A stretch of 64,000 bases of DNA from Nocardiopsis sp. CNT312 (GCF_000515115.1 NZ_KI911536.1:258476-322475); one strand, 5' to 3'. Numbered from the stretch's first letter, positions 1 to 8,300 are shown. Made by a program: numbers and translations. Notes: generated by a model from the letters alone, not told the origin.

Positions 1-241
1 CGTCGGGCAGGTCCTCGGCGGTGGCACTGGAGCGCACCGCCACCGGTCCGCCGCCCAGGCGTCCGTAGGCGGCGGCGAGTTCGGCCTTGGGGAGCCGGCC
101 GGAGGTGTACGCCTCGGTGGTCAGGCAGAATCCGGGCGGCACGCGTTCACCCGCAGCGAGCATCGCGCCGAGCCCTGCGGCCTTGCCGCCGACTGTGTCG
201 GCCAGGCCCGCGTGGATCTCCTCCAGGCCCTTCACCTGCAT
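1..241 (-). CDS. PEP-utilizing enzyme, N-terminal fragment (PEP synthase / rifampin phosphotransferase-like)
   Basis: This is the first 80 codons of a gene that runs off the left edge. The N-terminus carries VGGKAAGLG, then a VPPGF..TTEAY segment and VAVRSSATAEDLPD, the nucleotide-binding signature of the PPDK_N (PEP/pyruvate-binding) domain. These enzymes move phosphate between ATP, water or PEP and a substrate. The fragment cannot separate PEP synthase from a rifampin phosphotransferase or a stand-alone PEP-binding protein. The ATG at 241 is supported by GGGAGG a few bases upstream. No rifamycin-associated element was recognised in the 215 bases upstream. Confidence 0.85.
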   Translation of the reverse strand, partial: MQVKGLEEIHAGLADTVGGKAAGLGAMLAAGERVPPGFCLTTEAYTSGRLPKAELAAAYGRLGGGPVAVRSSATAEDLPD

Positions 242-456
242 CGAGCGACCTCCCGGCGGCCGTGGCGGTCGGTTCCCGGAGCGGCGGGGCGCCGCCCTAC
301 CGCGATAGATGCCCACGGGCGTGCGGCGTACGCCTCCCGGCGTAGGCCGGGAGGGAATCGCAGCTCAGGCCGGGTGTGATTCATGGGACCACCCCATGGT
401 CTGTGCCGGGATGGGCGGCTCGACGCCCAGCGACGAGGAAGCAAGGAAGGATCGCC

Positions 457-1085
457 ATGGACTTCCCCCGCAGCCTCGACCATCTCGTGTACGCCGTTCC
501 CGACCTGGCCGCGGGCACGGCCGCGTTCGGCGAACGCACCGGTGTGGTCCCCGCCCCGGGCGGACGCCACCCCGTCGGCAGCGCCAACGCCCTGGTCGCG
601 CTCACGGTGGACCACCGCCGCGCCCCCACTACCTGGAGGTCGTCGGCCCCGACCCCGAACGCGGCGACCCCGGTCCGGTCCGCGTGTTCGGCCTGGACAC
701 CCCGGAGGAGCCGGCCGCCTTCGCCGTGCGCGCAGACGACCTGGACGTGGCGGTGGAGCGTGCGCGGGCCGCCGGACACGACCCCGGTGACGTCGAGCCC
801 TGGTCCCGGGCCAGACCCGACTGGACGGTGCTGCGCTGGCGGCTGGCCAAGACCGAGGGCATCCGCCCCGACCCCGTGCCCTTCCTCGTCGGCTGGGGGA
901 CACGCCCCAGCCCGGACTGGGCGGCCTGCCCTCCCTGGAACCGGTGTCCCTGCGTGCCGAGCACCCCGACCCGTCCGGGACCGAGCGGATCCTCGCGCCG
1001 CTGGTGGTCGGCGTCGGTGCCGAGCCTGTGCCGGAAGCGGTTCTGGAGGGGCCGCGCGGTCGGCTCGTCCTCGGTTCGCGGGGCC
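457..1085 (+). pseudogene. Glyoxalase-like (VOC superfamily) protein, frameshifted
   Basis: The reading frame starts at ATG 457 (SLDHLVYAVPDLAAGTAAF, the opening of glyoxalase-like domain proteins). It continues in a second frame from about 603-640 (HYLEVVGPDPE, then RVFGLDTPEEPAAFAVRADDLD up to PFLVGWG). It ends in the third frame from about 944 (SLRAEHPDPSGTERILAPL ... LEGPRGRLVLGSRG). The parts are in the right order and together make one family-length protein of about 210 residues. At least two frameshifts, near 600-640 and 900-944, separate them. This is either a decayed gene or two base-call errors. The 3' end is approximate. Confidence 0.75.
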
Positions 1086-1218
1086 GGTCAGGCGCTGTGC
1101 ACGACCGTGTGCCCGGGTCCGCCGACAGGCCCGGGCTCGGGTTCCCGGCGCATCCGTGGACGCGGCGGGGGTCAGCGCTCCGGCCGCTCCGGGCGGTCCG
1201 AGGCGGCCGGAGGCGGGG

Positions 1219-1428
1219 TCACTCCGAGGGCTGGGGGACCGGCGGGCACTCGACGGTCGGGTTGACTCCGAAGTAGTTGAGAGGTCCGACGAAGATGGTC
1301 ACCACGGTGCTGCCCAGGGACGAACAATTGGTTTCCTCCGCGCTGAAGTACCCGCGCTGGAAGGCGGCGAAGATACCGATGACCAGCCACAGCACGACGA
1401 GGACGGAGAGGACGATACTGGTGCGCAC
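1219..1428 (-). CDS. Small membrane protein, function unknown
   Basis: This 69-residue protein starts at GTG 1428, chosen because AGGAGG lies 6 bases upstream. Longer in-frame starts have no such site. Residues about 3-22 (IVLSVLVVLWLVIGIFAAF) form one membrane segment or an uncleaved signal anchor. The outside part holds two cysteines (NCSS, VECPP) that could pair, and it ends in a proline-rich tail. I do not recognise the family. It lies between a decayed VOC gene and a PNPOx-like flavoprotein gene on the same strand. Confidence 0.6.
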   Translation of the reverse strand: MRTSIVLSVLVVLWLVIGIFAAFQRGYFSAEETNCSSLGSTVVTIFVGPLNYFGVNPTVECPPVPQPSE

Positions 1429-1560
1429 TTGGTGCCTCCTGGGGGAAGTGGGCCGACCCTTTCGACGGCCCACGGGGGTAGGAATCGCCGAGTATCTACC
1501 CAACCCGGTGGGTTCCTCACCAGGACGGTAACGCACATAGCGTGGTCGCGAACACAGCCC

Positions 1561-2067
1561 TCACGGATCGAAACGCCAGCGCGTGGGTCCGCACGGGGCC
1601 TCGTCGGAGGGGAAGGCGTACACCGTCGTAGGCACGACGGTGTACACCGCGTACGGCGGCGGCCCGGCGGTCGGGGCGCCCTCCGCGCCAGTGAGGAGGG
1701 CGCCCTCGGCCTGCGGGGCCCACCCGTAGGCCTTCGCGTAGGCGTCGGCGACGCGCCGGACGCGCCCGTGCTCCTTCACCCGCTGGACGGTCCCCTCGAC
1801 CACCACGTCCAGCCCGGCCGCCTGGAAGGCCAGGCTCGCCTGGGGGGACACCGACAGCAGCCGCGCCTTGGCGGTGTCCTCGCCCGAGGCGAAGCAGGGC
1901 CGGCCCGAGGCCCACACCACCAGCAGCGGCCGGGTGTGCGGCGGCCCGTCCTTGCCCGTCACCGTCAGCCAGGACGTTCCGGGCTCCGCCTCCAGCAGGG
2001 GCAGGACCCGGTCCCAGGAACCGGGTTCGGCATCGGTCAGGGGCTCGACCCGTGGGCTCTGGTGCAT
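1561..2067 (-). CDS. Pyridoxamine 5'-phosphate oxidase-like FMN-binding split-barrel protein
   Basis: The 168 residues follow the PNPOx-like split-barrel pattern: SWLTVTGKDGPPHTRPLLVVW (cofactor-facing strands), then SPQASLAFQ and a VVVEGTVQRV strand, with a C-terminal VYAFPSDEAPCGPTRWRF that closes the barrel. In actinobacteria such proteins bind FMN or F420 and reduce varied substrates. The sequence does not say which cofactor. The start at ATG 2067 has GAGGAGC upstream. It is transcribed in the same direction as the small membrane protein downstream and is separated from it by about 130 bases. Confidence 0.75.
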   Translation of the reverse strand: MHQSPRVEPLTDAEPGSWDRVLPLLEAEPGTSWLTVTGKDGPPHTRPLLVVWASGRPCFASGEDTAKARLLSVSPQASLAFQAAGLDVVVEGTVQRVKEHGRVRRVADAYAKAYGWAPQAEGALLTGAEGAPTAGPPPYAVYTVVPTTVYAFPSDEAPCGPTRWRFDP

Positions 2068-2140
2068 GTCGCGCTCCTCGTGTCATCGCTCGTGCGTGCA
2101 CGGTCACACTAACCGTCGGTGGTGACAGAGGGCGGCACCG

Positions 2141-2755
2141 TCAGCGCCCGGGTTCGGCGGGGGCGCGCCGTTTGGGCCGTGCCCGCACGTGGAGGCGCTC
2201 GCCCTGGGGGCCGAAGAGGCTGAGGATCTCCGCGGGCTCCCCACCGGCGGCACCGAACCAGTGGGGGAGCCGGGTGTCGAACTCGGCGACCTCGCCGGGC
2301 CCCAGGACCAGGTCGTGGTCGGCCAGTACCAGGCGCACCCGGCCGGAGAGCACGTAGAACCACTCGTAGCCCTCGTGGGTGCGCGGATCCGGTGTGCTCC
2401 GCAGCGGGGGCAGGACCATCTTGTAGGCCCTGGGCGATCCGGGGGAGCGGGTCAGCGCGATCGCCGTGCCGCCGTGCGCGTGGACCGGGGTGAGCCGGAC
2501 CCGGGGGTCGCCGACCTCGGGGGCGCCGACCAGTTCGTCCAGGGGCACCTGGTGGGCCTGGGAGATGGGGAGCAGGAGTTCGAGGGTGGGGCGGCGCCGA
2601 CCGGACTCCAGGCGGGACAGGGTGCTGGTGGAGATGCCGGTGGCCTCCGACAGCGCGGCGAGGGTGAGGCCGCGCTCGGTACGGGCCCTCCGCAACCGGG
2701 GCCCCACCCCTGACAGGGCGCTGTCGATACTCGGTTCGCTGGACACGCGGCCCAT
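2141..2755 (-). CDS. XRE-family transcriptional regulator with C-terminal cupin domain
   Basis: This 204-residue protein has an N-terminal lambda-repressor-like HTH at about residues 16-72 (LRRARTERGLTLAALSEATG, then SRLESGRRRPTLELLL). A cupin barrel follows at about 105-190 (HEGYEWFYVLSGRVRLVL, VAEFDTRLPHWFG). This HTH-cupin layout is typical of one-component regulators that bind a small ligand in the barrel. ATG 2755 is preferred because GGAGGG lies just upstream; the longer open frame has no such support. It is divergent from a methyltransferase gene, and the 134-bp gap holds two matching dyads that are the likely operator. Confidence 0.85.
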   Translation of the reverse strand: MGRVSSEPSIDSALSGVGPRLRRARTERGLTLAALSEATGISTSTLSRLESGRRRPTLELLLPISQAHQVPLDELVGAPEVGDPRVRLTPVHAHGGTAIALTRSPGSPRAYKMVLPPLRSTPDPRTHEGYEWFYVLSGRVRLVLADHDLVLGPGEVAEFDTRLPHWFGAAGGEPAEILSLFGPQGERLHVRARPKRRAPAEPGR

Positions 2756-2777
2756 CCCACCCTCCGGGGCCGACTCT

Positions 2778-2814
2778 GGCAAGGGGACTTGCCGGTCCGG
2801 CAACGATGATTGCC
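2778..2814. promoter_or_regulatory. Tandem dyad operator between XRE-cupin and methyltransferase genes
   Basis: Two copies of GGCAA-N6-TTGCC lie at 2778-2793 and 2799-2814, 21 bp apart (two helical turns). The stretch between their centres is itself a dyad, TTGCCGG-T-CCGGCAA (2789-2803). Paired palindromes on one face of the helix in a divergent promoter fit an autoregulating XRE repressor that also controls the methyltransferase. The symmetry is visible directly; the binding protein is inferred. Confidence 0.6.
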
Positions 2815-2889
2815 TCCCTGCGCGGGCCGTGCGCACAGTGGTGCCCCATCGCCCCGGCCGGGGCGTTCCCACGATCAGGGCAGGCCCGC

Positions 2890-3792
2890 ATGAGCGCACC
2901 AGAGCACCACCACGACCACGGCGCACACGAGCATCAGCACCACGGCGGTGCCGACTGGGACGCCATGAGCGCCCATCTGGAGCTTGAGGCCCGGCTGCAC
3001 CGCCCCTACCTGGAGGCCGCTGCCGACTGGATGGACGGGCTGCTGGGCGCGGACGGGGCACGGGTGCGTCGTCTGCTCGACGTGGGCAGCGGCCCCGGCG
3101 TGGTCACGTGCCTGCTGGCCCGGCGCTTCCCCTCCGCGGAGGCGGTCGCCGTGGACCAGTCCCCGGCGCTGCTGGAGCGCGTCCGCGCCCGTGCCGCCGA
3201 CCAGGCCCTCGCCGGGCGGGTGGGGACTCTCAGGGCCGAGCTGCCCGAGGACCTGGGCAAGCTCGGTGAGGCGGACCTGGTGTGGACGAGCCACGCGGTC
3301 CACCATGTCGGGGACCAGCAGGCGGCGCTGGACGGGCTCGCCGCCGTGCTGCGCCCCGGCGGGCTGCTCGCGGTCGCCGAACGCGGGCTGTCCCTGCGCT
3401 GCCTGCCGCGCGACATCGGCATCGGCCGTCCCGGGCTCCAGGCCCGGCTGGACGCCCTGCACGAGGAGCTCTTCGCGGACATGCGCGCCGACCTGCCCGG
3501 GTCGGTGCCGGTGGTGGAGGACTGGCCCGCGATGCTCGCCCGCACCGGACTGGCCCCGGCCGGGTCGCGGACCTTCCTCACCGAGTACCAGGCACCGCTG
3601 GGGGACGAGGCCCGCGCGTACCTGCACACGCGTCTCAGCAGGTTCGCCGAGGTGTTCGACGACCGCCTCGACGAGGGTGACCGTGCGACGCTCAAGCGGC
3701 TGGCCGACCCCGACGACCCCTCCGGGATCCTGCGGCGCGCGGACGCCTTCCTGCTCTCGGCGACCACCGTGCACGCGGCCCGCCGAGACTGA
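2890..3792 (+). CDS. SAM-dependent class I methyltransferase with histidine-rich N-terminus
   Basis: The 300 residues show motif I LLDVGSGPGVVT (about 62-73), an acidic VAVDQSPALL motif II, DLVWTSHAVHHVGD (motif IV region) and VLRPGGLLAVAE (motif VI region). Together these define a small-molecule class I methyltransferase. The first 22 residues are rich in histidine (HHHDHGAHEHQHHGG), which could bind metal. ATG 2890 is placed just before this tract. An upstream in-frame extension would run through the operator and is rejected. It is divergent from the XRE-cupin regulator and probably under its control. The substrate is unknown. Confidence 0.82.
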   Translation: MSAPEHHHDHGAHEHQHHGGADWDAMSAHLELEARLHRPYLEAAADWMDGLLGADGARVRRLLDVGSGPGVVTCLLARRFPSAEAVAVDQSPALLERVRARAADQALAGRVGTLRAELPEDLGKLGEADLVWTSHAVHHVGDQQAALDGLAAVLRPGGLLAVAERGLSLRCLPRDIGIGRPGLQARLDALHEELFADMRADLPGSVPVVEDWPAMLARTGLAPAGSRTFLTEYQAPLGDEARAYLHTRLSRFAEVFDDRLDEGDRATLKRLADPDDPSGILRRADAFLLSATTVHAARRD

Positions 3793-3803
3793 GGGGCCGC
3801 GGG

Positions 3804-4511
3804 TCAGTTGCCGGCCTTCCAGTCGATGAGGACCACGGCCTGGTCGCCCACGACCCACCCGTCGTGGGCGGGCGGCACACACGCCACCTGCCCCGCCCCG
3901 AACGTGATCTCGGTGCCGTCGTCCATCCGGCAGCGCAGCGTGCCGGACTCGATGAACGCGCAGTGGTCCATCATGCACAGGTCGGTGCCCACGCGCTCCT
4001 TCATGTGCTTGGACCACCGCCAGCCCGGTTCGAGGGTCATGCGGATGACGTTCATCCCGCCGACACTGACGGTGTCGAGGCGGGCCAGCTCCATCTCCTG
4101 GCTGTCGGCCGGGGCCGAGAAGTCACCGGCCTCGGGGCGGGCCGGGTGCCCCTCGTCCCAGGCCTGCACGGTCGACTGGTGGACGATGCGCCCGTCCCGC
4201 AGGTCCAGCATCGTCATGCTCATGACCTTGTTGCCGTCCGGGTAGGAGCAGCGCTCGGTGTAGGCGGCGTGGTCCCCCTGCACGACGCACTGGAGCACCT
4301 CGTGCGTCATGTCCCTGGAGAACAGCTCCCGCATGGTCTGCTCGATGGCCTCGCGGCCGCGCAGCACGGTCGGGGCACTGGGCGGGGTGCGCTGGTCGAT
4401 CATCTCCATCTCGGCGTCATCGGAGAACTGCGCCACCAGCGTGTCCGCGTCACCGGACGCCACGGCGCGCTTGAGCGTGTCTGCGTCGAAGAAGCTCTGA
4501 CGGGCGGACAT
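3804..4511 (-). CDS. SnoaL-like / cupin two-domain protein
   Basis: The 235-residue protein joins two folds. Residues about 1-125 look like a SnoaL/NTF2 ester-fold domain (SFFDADTLKRAVASGDADTL, LRGREAIEQTMRELF). Residues about 150-235 are a cupin (VIRMTLEPGWRWSKHMKE, FIESGTLRCRMDDG, FGAGQVACVPPAHDGWVVGD). ATG 4511 has GGGAGG upstream. It converges on the methyltransferase gene with an 11-bp gap. The domain pair suggests binding or turnover of a small hydrophobic compound; no substrate can be read from the sequence. Confidence 0.7.
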   Translation of the reverse strand: MSARQSFFDADTLKRAVASGDADTLVAQFSDDAEMEMIDQRTPPSAPTVLRGREAIEQTMRELFSRDMTHEVLQCVVQGDHAAYTERCSYPDGNKVMSMTMLDLRDGRIVHQSTVQAWDEGHPARPEAGDFSAPADSQEMELARLDTVSVGGMNVIRMTLEPGWRWSKHMKERVGTDLCMMDHCAFIESGTLRCRMDDGTEITFGAGQVACVPPAHDGWVVGDQAVVLIDWKAGN

Positions 4512-4730
4512 GGCAGGCCTCCCTCGTCGGGTTCGGGCCGCCTCCTGAACGGGTGGCCCCACTACCCAGCGTGCGCCTGTGGCGGGTACCGGTTCGCCCA
4601 AGAACGGGTCATGTCGCGGCCACCCGCCGATGGCGGATTCTCAGTAGCGACGCCTGAGCGTTAATATATTTGGCTCAAGCGAGGCATTCGTGCTTCTGCG
4701 TCTCGCACATTCCAGTGATACGTTTCCGTC

Positions 4731-5132
4731 ATGCCGACCTATCAGATCAGCGAGGCGGCGGCGATCCTCGGCGTCAGCGCCGACACGGTCCGTCGCATGG
4801 CGGACTCCGGCCGCCTCGCCGCCGCCCGCGACGCGTCGGGCCACCGCACGCTCGACGGCGCCGAACTCGCCCGGTACCTGCGCGCCGCCCCCGAGGACGA
4901 CCCCGCCCGTACGTCCTCCTCCGCGCGCAACCGCTTCCGAGGCCTGGTCACCAGCGTCGAACGCGACGGCGTGATGGCGTGCGTGGAGATCCAGGCCGGC
5001 CCCCACCGGGTGGTCTCCCTCATGAGCCGCGAGGCCGCCGACGAACTCGGCCTGCGGGTGGGGGCCCTGGCCACCGCGGTCGTGAAGTCCACCAGCGTCG
5101 TCGTCGAGACCGCCGGAGACCGCCATGCCTGA
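4731..5132 (+). CDS. Molybdenum-pterin-binding protein with MerR-like HTH and TOBE domain
   Basis: Residues 1-50 form an excisionase/MerR-type helix-turn-helix (QISEAAAILGVSADTVRRMA, then GHRTLDGAELARYL). Residues 66-128 form a Mop/TOBE fold (NRFRGLVTSVERDGVMACVE, VVSLMSREAADELGLRVG). The protein (133 residues) heads the molybdate operon and overlaps modA by 8 bases, so it likely senses molybdate and regulates or stores it. No ribosome site precedes ATG 4731, but a -10-like GATACG lies close upstream, so translation may be leaderless. The promoter region is AT-rich for this genome (4661-4680). Confidence 0.82.
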   Translation: MPTYQISEAAAILGVSADTVRRMADSGRLAAARDASGHRTLDGAELARYLRAAPEDDPARTSSSARNRFRGLVTSVERDGVMACVEIQAGPHRVVSLMSREAADELGLRVGALATAVVKSTSVVVETAGDRHA

Positions 5133-5922
5133 GCCCCGCCCCCGCCCCCCGCGCCGCACGGCGCTCCTCGCCGCCGCACTCCTGGCCCTGACCGCCTGCT
5201 CCGCCGGCCAGGACCCAAGGGCGGAGGGGACCCTCACCGTCCTGGCCGCCGCCTCCCTCACCGACGTCTTCACCGCCCTCGCCGGGGAGTTCGAGACCCG
5301 CAACCCCGGAACGGAGGTCGAACTGGCCTTCGCGGGCAGCAGTGCCCTGGCCGCCCAGATCAACTCCGGCGCCCCCGCCGACGTGTTCGCCTCCGCCGAC
5401 ACCGACACCATGGCCCTGGTCGCCGACGGTGCCGGACTGGAACCCGCGTGGGCGGCCGAGCACGGCGCGGCGGGTGCGGTCTTCGCCACCAACACCCTGC
5501 GTATCGCCGTACCCCCCGGCAACCCCGCCGAGGTGGCGGACCTGGCTTCTCTGGCCGACGCGTCGGTGGCCACCGCCCTGTGCGCGCCCGAGGTCCCCTG
5601 CGGTGCCGCCACCGCCGCCGCCACCGACGCGGCCGGAGTCGAGATCACCCCGGTCACCCTGGAGGAGGACGTCCGCGCCGTCCTGACCAAGGTCGCACTG
5701 GGCGAGGTCGACGCCGGACTCGTCTACGCCACCGACATTGCCGCGGCCGGGGGCGCGGTCGAGGGCATCGGCTTCCCCGGGTCCGCCGCGGCGGGCAACG
5801 ACTACCCCGTCGCGGTGCTCGCCGGCACCGACACCCCGGACCTGGCCGCCGACTGGGTCGACCTGCTGCTCTCCGAGACCGGTTCCGGCGTGCTCACCGA
5901 CGCCGGGTTCGGCACGCCGTGA
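5125..5922 (+). CDS. modA: Molybdate ABC transporter substrate-binding lipoprotein
   Basis: The 265-residue protein has a signal peptide ending in lipobox LTAC, then LTVLAAASLTDVF and FAGSSALAAQINSGAPADVF, the oxyanion-binding segments of ModA. LARGELDVAG-type positions are represented here by VALGEVDAGLVYATD. It would be anchored outside the membrane by a lipidated cysteine and deliver molybdate (or tungstate) to ModB. The start overlaps the HTH-TOBE gene by 8 bases, and its stop overlaps the GTG start of modB, so the operon is translationally coupled. Confidence 0.9.
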   Translation: MPEPRPRPPRRTALLAAALLALTACSAGQDPRAEGTLTVLAAASLTDVFTALAGEFETRNPGTEVELAFAGSSALAAQINSGAPADVFASADTDTMALVADGAGLEPAWAAEHGAAGAVFATNTLRIAVPPGNPAEVADLASLADASVATALCAPEVPCGAATAAATDAAGVEITPVTLEEDVRAVLTKVALGEVDAGLVYATDIAAAGGAVEGIGFPGSAAAGNDYPVAVLAGTDTPDLAADWVDLLLSETGSGVLTDAGFGTP

Positions 5923-6737
5923 CCGGCGAGTCCGCTCCCCCCGCCCGCCGCGGGCTGCGCGCCCGGCGGGGCCGCCCGCCCTGGATCCTCCTGCTCCCCG
6001 CACTGGTCGGCATCGCTTTCCTGGCCCTGCCCCTGGCCGGTCTGCTGCTGCGTGCCCCCTGGACCACGATGGGTGCGCGCCTGACCGAACCGGAGGTGCT
6101 GTCCGCCCTGTGGCTGTCGCTGTCCACGGCGACCGCCGCCACGGCCCTCTCCCTGCTCCTGGGTGTGCCGCTGGCCTGGCTGCTGGCCCGGACCGGGTTC
6201 CCCGGCCGCCGCCTGCTGCGCGCCCTGGTCACCGTCCCCCTGGTCATCCCGCCCGTGGTCGGCGGTGTGGCCCTGCTCCTGTCCCTGGGCCGCAACGGCC
6301 TGATCGGCCGCCACCTCGACGCCTGGTTCGGGCTGACCCTGCCCTTCACCACGGCCGCCGTCGTCATCGCGCAGGTGTTCGTGGCGATGCCGTTCCTGGT
6401 GGTGAGCGTGGAGGGCGCACTGCGCGGCGCCGACCGCCGCTACGAGGAGGCCGCCGCCACCCTGGGGGCCGACCGCACCACCGTCTTCGCCCGGATCACC
6501 CTGCCCGCGGTCCTGCCGGGCATCGGCGCGGGCGCGGCCCTGTGCTGGGCCCGCGCCCTGGGCGAGTTCGGGGCCACCATCACCTTCGCGGGGAACTTCC
6601 CCGGAACCACCCAGACCATGCCCCTGGCCGTCTACATGGCCCTGCAGCGCGACCCGGAGGCCGCCGTGGTCCTCAGCCTCATCCTGCTCCTCGTCTCCCT
6701 GGCCGTCCTGGTCGGACTGCGCGGGAGGTGGGCTTGA
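5919..6737 (+). CDS. modB: Molybdate ABC transporter permease
   Basis: The 272-residue inner-membrane permease has several hydrophobic segments. The binding-protein-dependent transport signature includes EEAAATLGADRTTVFARITL (the EAA loop that contacts the ATPase) followed by CWARALGEFGATITFAGN, typical of ModB. The start is GTG 5919, sharing GTGA with the modA stop. Its own stop shares TTGA with the modC start. The order and tight overlaps identify it as the channel of the ModABC importer. Confidence 0.9.
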   Translation: MTGESAPPARRGLRARRGRPPWILLLPALVGIAFLALPLAGLLLRAPWTTMGARLTEPEVLSALWLSLSTATAATALSLLLGVPLAWLLARTGFPGRRLLRALVTVPLVIPPVVGGVALLLSLGRNGLIGRHLDAWFGLTLPFTTAAVVIAQVFVAMPFLVVSVEGALRGADRRYEEAAATLGADRTTVFARITLPAVLPGIGAGAALCWARALGEFGATITFAGNFPGTTQTMPLAVYMALQRDPEAAVVLSLILLLVSLAVLVGLRGRWA

Positions 6738-7810
6738 ACACGAGGCAGCCGACCGGTGGGCCGGTGCTCGACGCCCGGCTGCGGCTCACCCGCGGCGACT
6801 TCTCCCTCGACGTCGGCCTAGAGGTCGCTCCGGGCGAGGTCCTGGCACTGCTCGGCCCCAACGGGGCGGGCAAGTCCTCGGCCCTGCGCGCCCTGGCCGG
6901 ACTGCTCCCGCTGGGGGGCGGGCACGTGCGCATCGACGGCCGTGACCGGACCACCACCCCGGTCGAGCACCGCCCCGTCGGCATGGTCTTCCAGGACTAC
7001 CTGCTCTTCCGCCACATGAGCGCCTTGGACAACGTCGCGTTCGGGCCGCGCTGCCAGGGGGTGCCCAAGGCGGCGGCGCGGCGCCGCGCCGCCGAACTCC
7101 TGGAGACCATGGAACTGGGGGCCTGCGCGCGCCTGCGCCCAGACCGGCTCTCGGGCGGGCAGGCCCAGCGGGTAGCGCTCGCCCGAGCTCTGGCGGTGCG
7201 CCCCCGGCTGCTGCTGCTGGACGAGCCGATGGCCGCCCTGGACGCCGGAACCCGTGTCGATGTCCGTGTGCGGCTCGGCCGCCTCCTGGAGGGCTTCGCG
7301 GGTGCGGGGGTCCTGGTCACCCACGACCCGCTGGACGCCATGGTCCTGGCCGACCGGCTCGCGGTGGTCGAGTCGGGCCGGGTGGTGCAGCAGGGCACCC
7401 CCGCGGAGGTGGCACGGCGTCCGCGGACCGCCTATGTCGCGCGTTTGGTGGGCCTGAACCTGTTCCGGGGCAGCGCCGAGGGCACCACGGTGACCGTGGG
7501 CGGGCCGAAGGGCGCGCAGCCGGTCCTGGTGCGTGTGCACGAGCCGTGCACGGGCGAGGTGCTCGTCGCGTTCCCGCCCCGGGCCGTCGCGCTGTACTCC
7601 GAGCGCCCGCACGGCAGTCCGCGCAACATGTGGCGGCTCACTGTGGAGGGGGTCGAGCGGTTCGGCGACCAGGTGCGGGTGAGGCTGTCGGGGCCGGCTC
7701 CGCTCGCGGCCGACATCAGCCCCGCCGCCCTGGCGGACCTGGGCCTGGCCCGGGGCACGGCGGTCTGGGCCGGTGTGAAGGCCGCCGAGGTCGAGTGCTA
7801 TCCGGTCTGA
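6734..7810 (+). CDS. modC: Molybdate ABC transporter ATP-binding protein with C-terminal TOBE domain
   Basis: The 358-residue ATPase has Walker A LLGPNGAGKSS, the Q-loop region VFQDYLLFRHMSALDN, signature LSGGQAQRVALARALA, Walker B LLLLDEPMAALD and H-loop VTHDPLDAM. About 130 C-terminal residues form a TOBE/Mop regulatory domain. TTG 6734 is chosen as start: GGGAGG ends 5 bases before it, and it overlaps the modB stop in the same way as the upstream junctions. A GTG at 6728 is the alternative. It powers molybdate uptake. Confidence 0.88.
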   Translation: MNTRQPTGGPVLDARLRLTRGDFSLDVGLEVAPGEVLALLGPNGAGKSSALRALAGLLPLGGGHVRIDGRDRTTTPVEHRPVGMVFQDYLLFRHMSALDNVAFGPRCQGVPKAAARRRAAELLETMELGACARLRPDRLSGGQAQRVALARALAVRPRLLLLDEPMAALDAGTRVDVRVRLGRLLEGFAGAGVLVTHDPLDAMVLADRLAVVESGRVVQQGTPAEVARRPRTAYVARLVGLNLFRGSAEGTTVTVGGPKGAQPVLVRVHEPCTGEVLVAFPPRAVALYSERPHGSPRNMWRLTVEGVERFGDQVRVRLSGPAPLAADISPAALADLGLARGTAVWAGVKAAEVECYPV

Positions 7811-7984
7811 GCGGCGTACGGCCCTGAGGAGGGGGATCTCTCCGGAGAGGGGCCGGGCTGGGAGGGGCATGCCGGGATCCGGCCGAGGAAAAACGGCGAA
7901 ATACGGATATCTCACCCCGACGCGGGGGACACTGTACAACACCCGGTGATGACAGTCCTTCCCCCGGCGGCTGAGGAGGGTGCC

Positions 7985-8296
7985 ATGTCCCTGAGAGAGC
8001 ATGAGCGGAGAATCCTCGCGGAGATCGAGCGACAGCTCAGCGCGGAGGACCCGGATCTCGCCGGTCGCCTGGAGGCCTTCGGTACCGGCGACCCCGACGC
8101 CCCGGCCGAGGCCGGGCTCAGCGGCTGGAAACCGTGGGTGGCGTGCGCGCTCATCGCGCTCGCCACGACCGGTCTGCTGGTCCTGCTCTTCGTGCTCACC
8201 CCGAGTCCGCCTCCGGACCCGCAGACGCCCGCGACGCAGACCAACGAGTCCGTCGACCCGGTACCAGAGGGAGCCCAGCCGGCGACGGGCCCCTGA
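7985..8296 (+). CDS. DUF3040 family small membrane protein
   Basis: The 103-residue protein opens with MSLREHERRILAEIERQL, the hallmark of the actinobacterial DUF3040 family, followed by a soluble linker and one hydrophobic segment at about residues 50-73 (VACALIALATTGLLVLLFVL). The tail is short and proline-rich. ATG 7985 has GGAGGG upstream, whereas an earlier in-frame ATG does not fit the family start. The role of the family is unknown. A 19-bp stem separates its 3' end from the converging PBP gene. Confidence 0.8.
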   Translation: MSLREHERRILAEIERQLSAEDPDLAGRLEAFGTGDPDAPAEAGLSGWKPWVACALIALATTGLLVLLFVLTPSPPPDPQTPATQTNESVDPVPEGAQPATGP

Positions 8297-8300
8297 ACCG

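Noticed and set aside
242..456. Rifamycin-associated element upstream of the PEP-utilizing enzyme gene
   Set aside because: No match to the known inverted-repeat element could be seen, so a rifampin phosphotransferase call is not supported.
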